DNA of 64,000 bases, taken from Pseudomonas saliphila (GTDB taxonomy: Bacteria; Pseudomonadota; Gammaproteobacteria; Pseudomonadales; Pseudomonadaceae). This document shows, in pieces, positions 17,895 to 26,429 of this stretch. A program made the translations under genes and the position numbers. The notes beneath the pieces are model-generated. The model saw nothing but the letters and a program-made list of their open reading frames with translations. It ran no database searches and was not told the DNA's origin. The number at the start of each line of letters is the position of its first letter. The stretch's first letter is position 1. The stretch covers positions 1-64,000 of the forward strand of contig NZ_VTVA01000019.1 of NCBI RefSeq assembly GCF_008638345.1, read 5' to 3'.

Positions 17895-19067
17895 ATGCCG
17901 CTACTTGATGCTCTCAGTGACCGGATGCGCTCGCTGCTCCCCAACGAACTCGCGGCCAGTGAAATACCTCGGTTGTTATCGCCACACCGGCACAACTTCC
18001 TGCTCAGTCAGCGCCGCGCCACGCTGATCGTTAACCGCGTGCGACTCTTCGCGTTCCTCTTTGCTGTGCTCACGCCGCTATGGAGCATTGTCGATGCGCT
18101 GGTGTTTCCGCTGCACCTGTGGCTGATTCTGGCAGCCTTGCGCCTGAGCGTATGTGCCGCCTCCATCTGCCTGCTGCTGATGTATCGGCCCAGCGGCAAT
18201 CTGTTTGATGCCTATCGGGCAATCGCTATCCTGTTTGCCATACCGACGGTGTTTTACGTCATTTCGCACACCCTGTTGGGCAGTTACAACCTGGCGGCGT
18301 TTTCCGGTGCGGTGAGCGCCGGTTATGCCTTTCTGCCCTTCGTGCTGATGGCAGGACTGGCGATTTTCCCTTTGACGCTGGTCGAGAATCTGACGCTGGG
18401 CCTGGTCTTACTCTTGGCTCAAGCGCTCGCCGGCTATCTGAGTTGGAGTACCTTGAGCTGGCCCTCATTCATGGGGGCATTCTGGCTGCTGGTACTGATC
18501 GCTGGCGTGACCAGCCTGGCCTGCATGAGCCAGCTGGCGTTTATGATCGCGCTGATTCGCCAGGCGATTCGTGACCCTTTGACCGGTGTCTATTCCCGCG
18601 GCAGCGGCGAGGAGATTCTTAACCTGCAATGGGCTGCTGCCCAGCGCAATAACAGCGGACTTGCCGTCGCGTTCATCGATCTGGATTTCTTCAAGAGCAT
18701 CAATGACGGTTTCGGTCACCATGCTGGGGACAAGGTGCTGCGCGAGGCAACCCTCTGCGTTCTGGGTTGCCTGCGCAGTTCGGACAGCCTGGTGCGGTGG
18801 GGCGGCGAGGAGTTCCTGCTGATCATGCCCGATACCGATATGACCCAGGCGCGCAAGGCTATCGACCGCCTGCGTACTGCAGGTTTCGGCACGCGTCCTG
18901 ACGGCGCACGGTTGACCGCGAGCATTGGGTTGGCCGAACGCTGTTTCGACCACGCCGAAACGTATCGCCAGTTATTTAAAATCGCCGACGGCCGAATGTA
19001 CGTGGCGAAGAACAGTGGGCGTGATCAGCTGTGCGCCAGCGAATGGCGCACAGCTGAAGCCGTTTAG
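17895..19067 (+). CDS. Membrane-bound diguanylate cyclase (GGDEF)
   Basis: A 390-residue protein. Residues 1 to about 220 hold roughly six transmembrane helices with no recognisable sensor domain, followed by a GGDEF domain from about 225 (RDPLTGVYSRG). The active-site motif is GGEEF at 303-307 and the product-inhibition I-site RxxD is intact at 294-297, so an active, feedback-regulated cyclase making c-di-GMP is expected. The ribosome site is weak. Its 3' end overlaps the convergent oprC gene tail to tail by four bases, and the last codons contain a 14-bp hairpin. Confidence 0.92.
   Translation: MPLLDALSDRMRSLLPNELAASEIPRLLSPHRHNFLLSQRRATLIVNRVRLFAFLFAVLTPLWSIVDALVFPLHLWLILAALRLSVCAASICLLLMYRPSGNLFDAYRAIAILFAIPTVFYVISHTLLGSYNLAAFSGAVSAGYAFLPFVLMAGLAIFPLTLVENLTLGLVLLLAQALAGYLSWSTLSWPSFMGAFWLLVLIAGVTSLACMSQLAFMIALIRQAIRDPLTGVYSRGSGEEILNLQWAAAQRNNSGLAVAFIDLDFFKSINDGFGHHAGDKVLREATLCVLGCLRSSDSLVRWGGEEFLLIMPDTDMTQARKAIDRLRTAGFGTRPDGARLTASIGLAERCFDHAETYRQLFKIADGRMYVAKNSGRDQLCASEWRTAEAV
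19025..19057. terminator. Strong hairpin inside the last codons of the cyclase, just past the oprC stop
   Basis: TCAGCTGTGCGCCA (19025-19038) pairs perfectly with TGGCGCACAGCTGA (19044-19057) around GCGAA. It lies 7 bases beyond the oprC stop on the minus strand and inside the final codons of the plus-strand cyclase. There is no T run. It probably protects or ends the oprC message while also forming part of the cyclase coding sequence. Confidence 0.6.
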
Positions 19068-21121
19068 AAGCTCAGGTCCAGTTTGGCCCACAGGGTGCGG
19101 CCGGGTTCGTTGATTCGGGTTTCTGCCGGAAAGCCAAACCCGGCATTCCCCGCCAGATTGAGGTGCTCTGCGTAAGTCTTGTCGAGCAGGTTATCCACGC
19201 CGCTACTCAGCGTTACTGCCTCACTGAAGCGATAAGCGCCATTAAGCGAGAACACGCCGAAGCCTGACGAATCCCCGAGATCCTGACCGACCACGCTGCC
19301 CTTGTTGATGGCTGTGCGGCTTTGTTCGGCGACTACGCGCCAGAGTGCACCAGCGCTCCAGTTGTCCCGCTCATAACTCAGATTGAAACGCGCATCGATC
19401 GGTGGCATCTGCGGCAGGGCCTCGCCATCGCTGCGGTTTCTGCCCCAGGCCCAGGCCAGGCTGGCGTCGGTCTTCCAGTTATCGGTCAGCTCATAGGCAA
19501 CGCCGGTTTCTGCACCCATGATGCGCGCATCAATATTGCTGGCGGTGCTGGTACCGGTGCCGTAATCAAACAGGATGAAGTCGTTAACCATGCCCGCATA
19601 GGCCGACACCCAGGCCTCAAGCCCTTCGCGCTGATATTGAATGCCCAGGTCCAGCTGAGTAGTCCGTTCCGGCTCGATGCCATCGAAGGCGTTGACTGCC
19701 CCCGGAGAGCCTTTGGGCGAGAACAACTCCCAGTAATCAGGGAAACGCTGCACATGGCCGATGCCAATGTAGGCGGTGGCAGCCATGTCGGACAGGTCGT
19801 GCTCAAACCGGACAAATCCGCTGGGCAGGGTTTCGCGCCGGCTGTCGTTGGCGGTGGGGTTAGGCATCGTCATGCCCATCATGGCGCCGCTGACGCGAGC
19901 ACGCAGGTCGTCGACGTGATGTTGGTCCAGCCGCAGACCGCCGATCCAGCGCTGCCTGTCACTCAGCGACCAGGTCAGTTCGGAGAACATGCCGATCTGG
20001 CTAAATTCGGCATCCTTTTGCCAGGCCTGATTCTCGTAACTGTCTACACCCATGCCCGTTCGGGTACGGTGCGCGTTGCGTTGCCCATCCAGGCCGGCAA
20101 GCAGTTCGATATCGTCCCAGCCCCAGGTAGCGCTGAAGCGCGCGCCCAGGGTACGGCGGTCCACGTTGGTCGCCCGCGGTCCAACCATCATGCCGGTGGT
20201 GGGCGGTGTGCGCAGACTGTAGTTATCCATCACATGGTCGGCGTAATTGTAATAGAAGCGGGCCTCCAGCTCGCGCAACGCACCCTCGTGCAGGGTTTTC
20301 TCGAAGCGCAGGCCCAGGCTTTCGCGCTCAAACTGCGAGCCATCCATCCCGCGCCCGGCATAACGCGCTTCGGCATCGCCAGCTCCGACACTCAGTTCAA
20401 GCAGAGTGTCGTCATCCGGCCGCCAGCCCAGTGCCAGATCGGTATTCCATTTGTTCCAGCGCGAAGGAACGCGGTCTCCGTCTCCATCCTTATAATCGCC
20501 GGATCGCGAGCGGTTGCCGCTCAGGCGAATGTAACCGTCGCGGCTACCCAATGCGCCATCGACCTGCACATCCCGCCGGGTGTTGGAGGCAGCCACGGCA
20601 GTGGCATCCAGTCGGCTACCCGGCTCATCAAATTCCTCCGGCAAGCGATCGAACAGAACGGTACCTGCCGATGCACCCGGCCCCCAGGCAACACTCTGCG
20701 GACCCTTGATAACCGTCAGCTGATCAAAATTCTGGGGCGCGATATAGGAGGAAGGCGCGTCCATCCGGGACGGGCAGGCCCCCAGCATTTCGCCGCCATT
20801 GGTCAAAAGCTTCAGGCGCGAGCCAAACATCCCGCGTAGCACTGGATCGCTGTTACTTCCACCGCCACGGATGGAGGAGAATCCGGGAATGGTTTTCAGA
20901 TAATCGGCTGCATCGCTGGCCGGAATGGGCTGGCGAGCCTGTTTCGGGTCAGTGATGATCGTCAGTGGTGAACTCTGCTGCACGGCGGTGATCACCCGCG
21001 GCGCCAGCTGCAACGCTTCCGGCTGCGCATGATGGGAATGGTCTTCAACAGACCAGGCAGCGGTGCTGGCGGCAGCCACGGCCAGACACAGTATTGCGGG
21101 CACAAAGGGGGAGTGCGACAT
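19064..21121 (-). CDS. oprC: TonB-dependent copper receptor (OprC/NosA family)
   Basis: Outer-membrane TonB-dependent transporter of 685 residues for copper acquisition. A signal peptide runs to about residue 23 and is followed by a His-rich stretch EDHSHHAQ. The plug holds a TonB-box region and GACPSRMD, giving the CxxxM pair Cys116 and Met120. The barrel holds HVM at 296-298, the HxM motif. Together these form the copper site described for P. aeruginosa OprC. The family also includes NosA, which supports N2O reductase maturation. A frameshifted DUF2946 gene and an FNR-type promoter lie upstream, which fits anaerobic copper demand. The 3' end overlaps the convergent cyclase gene. Confidence 0.94.
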   Translation of the reverse strand: MSHSPFVPAILCLAVAAASTAAWSVEDHSHHAQPEALQLAPRVITAVQQSSPLTIITDPKQARQPIPASDAADYLKTIPGFSSIRGGGSNSDPVLRGMFGSRLKLLTNGGEMLGACPSRMDAPSSYIAPQNFDQLTVIKGPQSVAWGPGASAGTVLFDRLPEEFDEPGSRLDATAVAASNTRRDVQVDGALGSRDGYIRLSGNRSRSGDYKDGDGDRVPSRWNKWNTDLALGWRPDDDTLLELSVGAGDAEARYAGRGMDGSQFERESLGLRFEKTLHEGALRELEARFYYNYADHVMDNYSLRTPPTTGMMVGPRATNVDRRTLGARFSATWGWDDIELLAGLDGQRNAHRTRTGMGVDSYENQAWQKDAEFSQIGMFSELTWSLSDRQRWIGGLRLDQHHVDDLRARVSGAMMGMTMPNPTANDSRRETLPSGFVRFEHDLSDMAATAYIGIGHVQRFPDYWELFSPKGSPGAVNAFDGIEPERTTQLDLGIQYQREGLEAWVSAYAGMVNDFILFDYGTGTSTASNIDARIMGAETGVAYELTDNWKTDASLAWAWGRNRSDGEALPQMPPIDARFNLSYERDNWSAGALWRVVAEQSRTAINKGSVVGQDLGDSSGFGVFSLNGAYRFSEAVTLSSGVDNLLDKTYAEHLNLAGNAGFGFPAETRINEPGRTLWAKLDLSF

Positions 21122-21186
21122 GTTAGTTGTCTCAATATCGATCAGAAATCAGGTTCCGAAAATTCGGAGCTAATGTTATTGACGAG

Positions 21187-21568
21187 TCAGGAGACAGCTG
21201 GCGGCGCGCGTGGCTGCACATGCGCCCGTTCGGTGGAGACCAGAGGCACAGCCCGCGTGACGCTGCTGGCAAAGGGCTGGCCGACCGGAAACAGCTCTGC
21301 TGTCCAGTGCGAGCTCAGCGCAACACTGGCGCCCGAGGCACATAGCGGGCATCCAAGCGACGCCGCCAGGTTGCCGCTATATTTTTTCGCCCGGCATCTC
21401 CGAGCCCATGCCGGTCTTACTGCCAGCATGCTCGACGCCATTGTCGTGCGAAGCGCTGACGAGGTTGGCGGCAACCGCATGGCTGCTGTGCACGCAGCAG
21501 GCGACTGCATTGAACATCACACACCAGCCGAATAGCACAGCCAACCAGGCGCGCGTGCGCCGGTTCAT
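21187..21568 (-). pseudogene. DUF2946 family protein, frameshifted
   Basis: Two overlapping minus-strand frames together make one DUF2946-like protein, a family often encoded beside TonB copper receptors. The first frame starts at 21568 with MNRRTRAWLAVLFGWCVMFN (signal or membrane segment, then CCVHSSHA) and stops at 21377 straight after a run of six A. Removing one A joins it to the second frame, which continues YSGNLAASLGCPLCASG and ends at 21187 in RAPPAVS, the usual end of the family. The cause may be a real mutation, a sequencing error, or slippage on the A run. It lies 65 bases upstream of oprC on the same strand. Confidence 0.6.
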
Positions 21569-21680
21569 TGCACCGTTAAGTGTCGGTCTGGTTAGTGATG
21601 ATGAACGCACCCAATAGCCCCGCTACGATAGAGATCCCTGGTTATCGCTTCCGGGAATGGGTGAACCCGGGAGCGAACGG

Positions 21681-21729
21681 CAGAGACAGTATCAGGGTTT
21701 TATCCGGCGTTGGGTTTGATCCGTATCAA
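21681..21729 (-). promoter_or_regulatory. Anr/Dnr (FNR-type) box and class II promoter for DUF2946-oprC
   Basis: TTGAT-CCGT-ATCAA (21716-21729) is a perfect match to the FNR/Anr/Dnr consensus. Reading on the minus strand, a class II promoter with the box at -41.5 needs its -10 hexamer to start at 21693, and GATACT lies exactly at 21693-21688. The predicted transcript would start near 21681, 113 bases before the DUF2946 ATG, and run on into oprC. No plus-strand gene lies downstream of the box. Confidence 0.68.
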
Positions 21730-21839
21730 GCTCAAGATGCAGGGTCGAGAATCGGCAACGCTGGATTCAGCAAATCCCCTCGCATTCAAGGGCTTAGTCC
21801 GCCATCCGTGGCAGCATTCGCTGCGACGACTCAGGCTCG

Positions 21840-22958
21840 CTATGACGCGAGTTCCAGATCTTCTACCAGCGCCTTCAGGAAGCGCGCCGCCTCCCCTCCC
21901 GTGACCGCGCGATGGTCAAAGGTCAGCGATACCGGCAGGATCGCGTGCACCGCCGGCTCGCCCTGCCAGGCCACTACCGCCTCGCGGATGACGCCTGCGC
22001 CAATTATCGCCACCTGCGGCGGCAGTACCACCGGGCTGGCATAGCGGCCGAACAACGTGCCGAAGTTGGACAGGGTAATAGTCGCACCCATCAGTTCCGA
22101 AGGCGGTATCGAGCGGTTTGCCACGTCCCGGCGTAGCCTGGCCAGGCCTTCGCGCAGGTCCTCAGCCTCGCGGTTGGCGACATCCCGGAGTACCGGAACA
22201 AACAGACCGTCGGGGGTATCGACGGCGACACCCAGATCCACCTTGTCATGTGTCATAACGCTGAGCCGGCGACCATCAAATGCAACGTTCAACGCCGGCT
22301 CGGCCAGACAGGCGCGTGCGATCGCGCGCGCCAGCCGGATAATCGGGTCCCGCGCGTCAGCCGGCCAGGCATGCAGGTCAGCATCCTCGACGATCATCAC
22401 CGGCACCACTTCAGCATGTGCCCGGGCCATATTCTTGGCCATGGTCCGCCGTACGCTGCGCAATGCCGTGCCCTCGAAGCCGGCCGGGCCCTCCCCGGCT
22501 GCGCGCACATCCTGCTCGGTAATCAGCCCATTGGAACCTGATCCGCTGAGTCGACCCAGATCCACGTCCAGCTTGCGCGCCAGGGCGCGGACGGCCGGCG
22601 CCGCGCGGGCCGGTTGGAAATCCCGGGTAGAGGGCGCGGCGCCGATATGAAAATCATCGGCGGCCAGATCGCTTGAACCGCTGGCACCGCCGAGATTGCC
22701 CACCACGGTGCCGCTGTCTTCTGCTTCCCCTTCGAAGCCCACCAGCGGCTCCCCCACATGCAACAGGTCACCGGGCTTGCCGAAGCAGCGCGCGATGGTG
22801 CCCGCGTAGGGAGACGGCACGTCGACAATCGCCTTGGCGGTTTCCACCGACACCAACAACTGGTCAACCTCGACCTGATCGCCAGCCTGCACATGCCATT
22901 CGACAATCTCCGCCTCTTGCAGGCCCTCGCCCAGATCCGGCAGTTTGAACTGTTTCAT
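21840..22958 (-). CDS. 2-oxoacid dehydrogenase E2, dihydrolipoamide acyltransferase
   Basis: Acyltransferase core of a 2-oxoacid dehydrogenase complex, 372 residues. One lipoyl domain comes first, with Lys42 in ETAKAIVDVPSP. A peripheral-subunit-binding domain follows at about 118-155 (APAVRALARKLDVDL), then the catalytic domain. The active-site motif, usually HRxxDG, reads HRAVTG here (His349 to Gly354), so the Asp is replaced by Thr353. I recall the same variant in related pseudomonad E2 proteins. The ATG overlaps the E1beta stop by four bases. Gene order E1alpha-E1beta-E2 matches a PA3417-PA3415-like complex; the oxoacid is not certain, branched-chain or short-chain being likeliest. Confidence 0.92.
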   Translation of the reverse strand: MKQFKLPDLGEGLQEAEIVEWHVQAGDQVEVDQLLVSVETAKAIVDVPSPYAGTIARCFGKPGDLLHVGEPLVGFEGEAEDSGTVVGNLGGASGSSDLAADDFHIGAAPSTRDFQPARAAPAVRALARKLDVDLGRLSGSGSNGLITEQDVRAAGEGPAGFEGTALRSVRRTMAKNMARAHAEVVPVMIVEDADLHAWPADARDPIIRLARAIARACLAEPALNVAFDGRRLSVMTHDKVDLGVAVDTPDGLFVPVLRDVANREAEDLREGLARLRRDVANRSIPPSELMGATITLSNFGTLFGRYASPVVLPPQVAIIGAGVIREAVVAWQGEPAVHAILPVSLTFDHRAVTGGEAARFLKALVEDLELAS

Positions 22959-23947
22959 ATCTCCCCCTGCATAACGTCACGTGCGGCCTGGCAGATCGAA
23001 CCGACATCCGGCAGATAGGCCATTTCCTGCCGGGCGTAGGGAATTACGCAATCGAAACCGGTCACGCGCAGCACTGGAGCCCGTAGCGCGTGCAGTGCCT
23101 GTTCCTGCACTGTCGCAGCAATCTCAGCGCCCGGGCCGTAGCTGCGCGCCGCTTCATGCACCACGACGCAGCGTCCGGTCTTGCTCACCGAGGCGACCAG
23201 GGTGTCGGTATCCAGCGGTTTGAGCGTCGCCACGTCGATCACCTCGCAGTCAATGCCTTCGTCGGCGAGCAGCGCCGCCGCCTCGAGGGTTTCCTTGAGC
23301 GCCGCGCCCCAGCTGACCAGGGTCAGATCCTGACCTTCGCGCAGCGTGAAGCAGGTATCCAACGGCAATGGCTGGCCGTCATCCGGTACCACCTGCTGTA
23401 CCGAGCGATACAGCCGTGCGGGTTCCAGAAAGATCACCGGGTCCGGATTGGCAATCGCCGCCAATAGCAGACCGTAGGCACGGCGCGGCGAGGAGGGAAT
23501 CACCACCCGCAGCCCGGGGATATGCGCAAACAGCGCTTCGGTGCTTTCACCGTGGTGTTCCGGCGCATGAATGCCGGCGCCATGCGGCGTACGCAGCACC
23601 ATGGGGCAGCTGAGCCGGCCGCGGGTACGGCTGCGCAGGCGGCTGGCATGGGAGACCAGATGCTCCATGCCGGCATAGATAAACCCCATGAACTGGATCT
23701 CGGCCACCGGCTTGAGCCCCTGCGCCGCCATGCCGACGCTGATGCCGGTGATCAGTGTTTCCGCCAGCGGCGTATCCATCACCCGGCGGAAGCCGAAGCG
23801 CTCATGCAGGCCAACCGTGGCGCGAAACACGCCGCCGTTGGTGCCGATATCTTCGCCCAGCACTACTACGTCCGGGTCATCCTGCATGGCGCGATGCAGC
23901 GCCAGGTTGATCGCCTCGACCATCGAAATGCTGGCTTGATCATTCAT
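22955..23947 (-). CDS. 2-oxoacid dehydrogenase E1 component, beta subunit
   Basis: Beta subunit of the thiamine-diphosphate-dependent E1 decarboxylase, 330 residues. It opens with ISMVEAINLALHRAM and GEDIGTNGGVFRATVGL, followed by DTPLAETLITGISVGMAAQG and the late RCVVVHEAARSYGPGAEIAA, all standard for the family. The frame runs on to 24241 inside the alpha-subunit gene, but this ATG is the family start and overlaps the E1alpha stop by eight bases. Translation is thus coupled on both sides, which helps equal subunit supply. Confidence 0.94.
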   Translation of the reverse strand: MNDQASISMVEAINLALHRAMQDDPDVVVLGEDIGTNGGVFRATVGLHERFGFRRVMDTPLAETLITGISVGMAAQGLKPVAEIQFMGFIYAGMEHLVSHASRLRSRTRGRLSCPMVLRTPHGAGIHAPEHHGESTEALFAHIPGLRVVIPSSPRRAYGLLLAAIANPDPVIFLEPARLYRSVQQVVPDDGQPLPLDTCFTLREGQDLTLVSWGAALKETLEAAALLADEGIDCEVIDVATLKPLDTDTLVASVSKTGRCVVVHEAARSYGPGAEIAATVQEQALHALRAPVLRVTGFDCVIPYARQEMAYLPDVGSICQAARDVMQGEI

Positions 23948-25031
23948 GGCCCGCCCCTCCCTGCGCATCCAACCGCGCCTGCAACTGCTCGCGCTGCGCC
24001 AGGTACTGGGCCGGCAGCTCGGCATACAGATGGTCGAAGGCGGCAGCAGTCTCCGCCGGCGGCATATTGCGGAAGCGTTCCACTGCGTCATTGATGCGCT
24101 CGCCATTGGCGCGCTGTAGCTGTTGCTCCTGCTGTTCATCCCACAGCCCGCGCTCGTGCAGAAACCGCTGCAAACGCCCGATGGGCTCGTGCTTCCAGGC
24201 CGCGTTGAGCTCCTCGGCGGAACGGTAGCGGCTGGCATCATCAGCGGTGGTGTGATCGCCCAAACGATAAGTGACGCATTCGATCAGCGTGGCGCCTTTG
24301 CCAGCGCGGGCGCGCTGAATCGCCTGGCTGACCCGGTCATAGACCGCCAGCACGTCATTGCCGTCCACCTGCTCACCGGGAATGCCGGCCGCCAACGCCT
24401 TGTGCGCCAGCGTGGGGGCGGCGCTCTGCAGGCTGCGCGGTACCGATATCGCCCACTGATTGTTGTTCACCACGAACACCATGGGCAGCTGCCAGACGCC
24501 GGCCAGGTTGAGGCTCTCGAGAAAATCACCCTTGCTGGTCGCGCCGTCACCGCAGGTGGTCACGGCGACACGGGGCTGCTGGCGGATGCGAAATGCCGAG
24601 GCGACCCCGCAGGCATGACAGGCCTGGGTGGCAATGGGCACGCAGATAGGAAAGTCCTCGGCCACCGCCGGGTTCTCCCAGGCGCTGCCGCGTTCGTCAC
24701 CGCCCCAGTACAGCAGGATCTCGTGCATGGCGACGCCGCGCTGCAGCTGGGTGGAGGTATCGCGATAGTAGGGAATCAACACATCTTCTGCGGTCATGGC
24801 ATGACCTACTGCCGAGCCAATGGCTTCCTGCCCCAGGGTCGAGGCGTAGGTACCAATCTGGCCGGTGCGCTGCAGCGCAACGCATTTCTGATCGAAGGCG
24901 CGCACGAGCACCATGTCCTGGTAGAACGCGCGCAACAACTGCGGATCATCGATCCAGCCCGGCAGATCGCCCTGCGGCTGTCCGTGATCATCAATTAAAC
25001 GGGTATAAGGAATCTGCACAGTCAACGGCAT
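23940..25031 (-). CDS. 2-oxoacid dehydrogenase E1 component, alpha subunit
   Basis: Alpha subunit of E1, 363 residues, first gene of the operon. The thiamine-diphosphate motif is visible as CGDGATSKGDFLESLNLAG through FVVNNNQWAIS (about 160-195). The substrate-side segment YYRDTSTQLQRGV and the phosphorylation-loop equivalent YRLGDHTTADDASRYR are also present. A strong GAGGAGG ribosome site precedes the ATG. No E3 gene or leucine dehydrogenase gene lies next to the operon in this window, so lipoamide dehydrogenase must come from elsewhere. Confidence 0.95.
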   Translation of the reverse strand: MPLTVQIPYTRLIDDHGQPQGDLPGWIDDPQLLRAFYQDMVLVRAFDQKCVALQRTGQIGTYASTLGQEAIGSAVGHAMTAEDVLIPYYRDTSTQLQRGVAMHEILLYWGGDERGSAWENPAVAEDFPICVPIATQACHACGVASAFRIRQQPRVAVTTCGDGATSKGDFLESLNLAGVWQLPMVFVVNNNQWAISVPRSLQSAAPTLAHKALAAGIPGEQVDGNDVLAVYDRVSQAIQRARAGKGATLIECVTYRLGDHTTADDASRYRSAEELNAAWKHEPIGRLQRFLHERGLWDEQQEQQLQRANGERINDAVERFRNMPPAETAAAFDHLYAELPAQYLAQREQLQARLDAQGGAGHE

Positions 25032-25224
25032 GGACTGACCTCCTCAACCGGCGCGTCGCGATTGGCACCGGTGGCGGTTGCTGACCGAACCTGTGGGTCG
25101 GCCTGTTATTCTCGGCTGGTTTGTGGCCAGCATCTCTGCACATACCCGGATCGCGGGCACCCGGCAGGCGTCATTGCAACGCGCGAAACCGGTTAGCTCG
25201 CAGTATAGATCAGGGAATCAGACC

Positions 25225-25248
25225 TGCTGACCGGATAGCCGGTCAGCA
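25225..25248 (-). terminator. Probable hairpin terminator after the retropepsin-like gene
   Basis: TGCTGACCGG (25225-25234) and CCGGTCAGCA (25239-25248) form a perfect 10-bp stem around ATAG, 20 bases beyond the stop at 25269 on the minus strand. The T content that follows is poor, so it may be only a message-end structure. The rest of the 25032-25268 gap should hold the E1alpha promoter, but no clear hexamers were found. Confidence 0.55.
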
Positions 25249-25268
25249 ATCGAATAACGGCCAGCGGT

Positions 25269-25787
25269 TCAGGCGCAGCCAGGCGTGCCGGCGGAGTACT
25301 TGAGGCTGGGGTCAACCACAGCATCGAACTGCTGCAGCGCAGTGGAGCCGATCAATAGTGGATAGGAGAACGCGGTGCGGTCGGTCAGGTTGACTTCAAT
25401 ATTCTCCCGTTCACCGCCCAGGCAGACATCCATCTCGATAACCGGACGGGTGGTGTAGTCCTTGGTTTCGCCATCAGGGATGTCATCGGAGCGACGCTTG
25501 ATCTGGCTGATGCGTATCACCGGACGCTCCAGCGTCTTGCCCTCCTTCTCGCCATCGACGGCCAGATCGAAGCGTACCCAGTCGCTGTCTTGGCGTTCAA
25601 AGATTTCGATATTCTGTGCGCTCAGCGAGGCGGTAACCGCTCCGGTGTCCAGCTTGGCGGGTACATCCAACGCCAGGTCGGCGAGTCGTGCTTTTTCGCT
25701 GACGCCGTAAACGGTCCGTTCGTTAGCCAATCCTGCGGTTGAAAGCGCCATCAGGCAGGAAAAGAAAGCTACCGATTTCAAATACAT
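25269..25787 (-). CDS. Secreted retropepsin-like protein (RimK-associated ATP-dependent zinc protease family)
   Basis: A 172-residue exported protein. The signal peptide spans residues 1 to about 21 (FFSCLMALSTAGLA before NERTVYG). The mature part belongs to the small family named from the putative zinc protease beside rimK. It carries the aspartic-protease-like motif AKLDTGAVTASLSA at about 44-57, then NLTDRTAFSYPLLIGSTAL. Members have a retropepsin-like fold; real protease activity is uncertain. One Cys in DVCLGG and one at the end (TPGCA) could form a disulfide. It stands alone, with no rimK or transglutaminase-like partner next to it. Confidence 0.82.
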   Translation of the reverse strand: MYLKSVAFFSCLMALSTAGLANERTVYGVSEKARLADLALDVPAKLDTGAVTASLSAQNIEIFERQDSDWVRFDLAVDGEKEGKTLERPVIRISQIKRRSDDIPDGETKDYTTRPVIEMDVCLGGERENIEVNLTDRTAFSYPLLIGSTALQQFDAVVDPSLKYSAGTPGCA

Positions 25788-25955
25788 GTAAACCTCATTA
25801 AGAACTATGGAGCCTCTACGACCACATCGCCTTCAGACTGTTCGGCAACAGACCGACCGCACGTCGGACGACTGAGGGTAAAGGCCCCGGATGCGCCTTG
25901 CATCCATCACCCTGGGAGGGGTATACCAAAGCGACATGGAGGGTAAGAGGAGCCC

Positions 25956-26420
25956 GTGTTGAACAAGCTCGAATTGAAGGTGCCGCCGCTGGTGCTGGTC
26001 GCGCTCTGCATGCTGCTGATGTGGGGTATGTCACGGCTGTTCGCGGAGTTTGACTGGATCATTCCGGGGGGCGCCACGCTCGCAGGCTTGCTGGCTGTTG
26101 CGGGGGTCATTATCGCGGTGGCGGGTGTAATCAACTTCCGCCAGGCCAATACCACGGTCGACCCGACCGCGCCGGGGCGTACCACGGCTATTGTCACATC
26201 GGGCATCTACAGATCCAGCCGCAACCCTATGTACCTGGGTTTTGCGCTCTGCCTGGCAGCCTGGGCAGTGTGGCTGAGGAACCCACCAGCCTTACTTGTC
26301 CTGCCCTGCTTCGTGCTCTACATGAACCGCTTTCAGATTCGCCCTGAAGAACGCCTGCTCAGCGAGAAGTTCGGCAGCGAATACACCTGCTATTGTCAGT
26401 CCGTGCGCCGCTGGCTGTAG
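25956..26420 (+). CDS. Isoprenylcysteine carboxyl methyltransferase family membrane protein
   Basis: A 154-residue membrane protein with about four hydrophobic segments. The C-terminal motif SGIYRSSRNPMYLGFALCL and RPEERLLSEKFGSEYTCYCQSVRRW are the S-adenosylmethionine-binding pattern of the ICMT/PEMT group. Bacterial substrates are generally unknown. Start is GTG at 25956 with an AAGAGGAG site. Divergent from the retropepsin-like gene; convergent with the DUF1615 gene, the two stops being nine bases apart across a 6-bp GCTGGC/GCCAGC hairpin (26410-26430). Confidence 0.86.
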   Translation: MLNKLELKVPPLVLVALCMLLMWGMSRLFAEFDWIIPGGATLAGLLAVAGVIIAVAGVINFRQANTTVDPTAPGRTTAIVTSGIYRSSRNPMYLGFALCLAAWAVWLRNPPALLVLPCFVLYMNRFQIRPEERLLSEKFGSEYTCYCQSVRRWL

Positions 26421-26429
26421 CCTCGCCAG

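Noticed and set aside
19322-20839. Plus-strand open frame of 505 codons opposite oprC
   Set aside because: Long but antisense to a well-conserved TonB receptor. The product is rich in Gly, Ala and Gln without domains, and no ribosome site precedes it.
21710-21904. Small plus-strand frame downstream of the Anr-type box
   Set aside because: Arg/Leu-rich, runs into the antisense of the E2 gene, has no ribosome site and no family resemblance.
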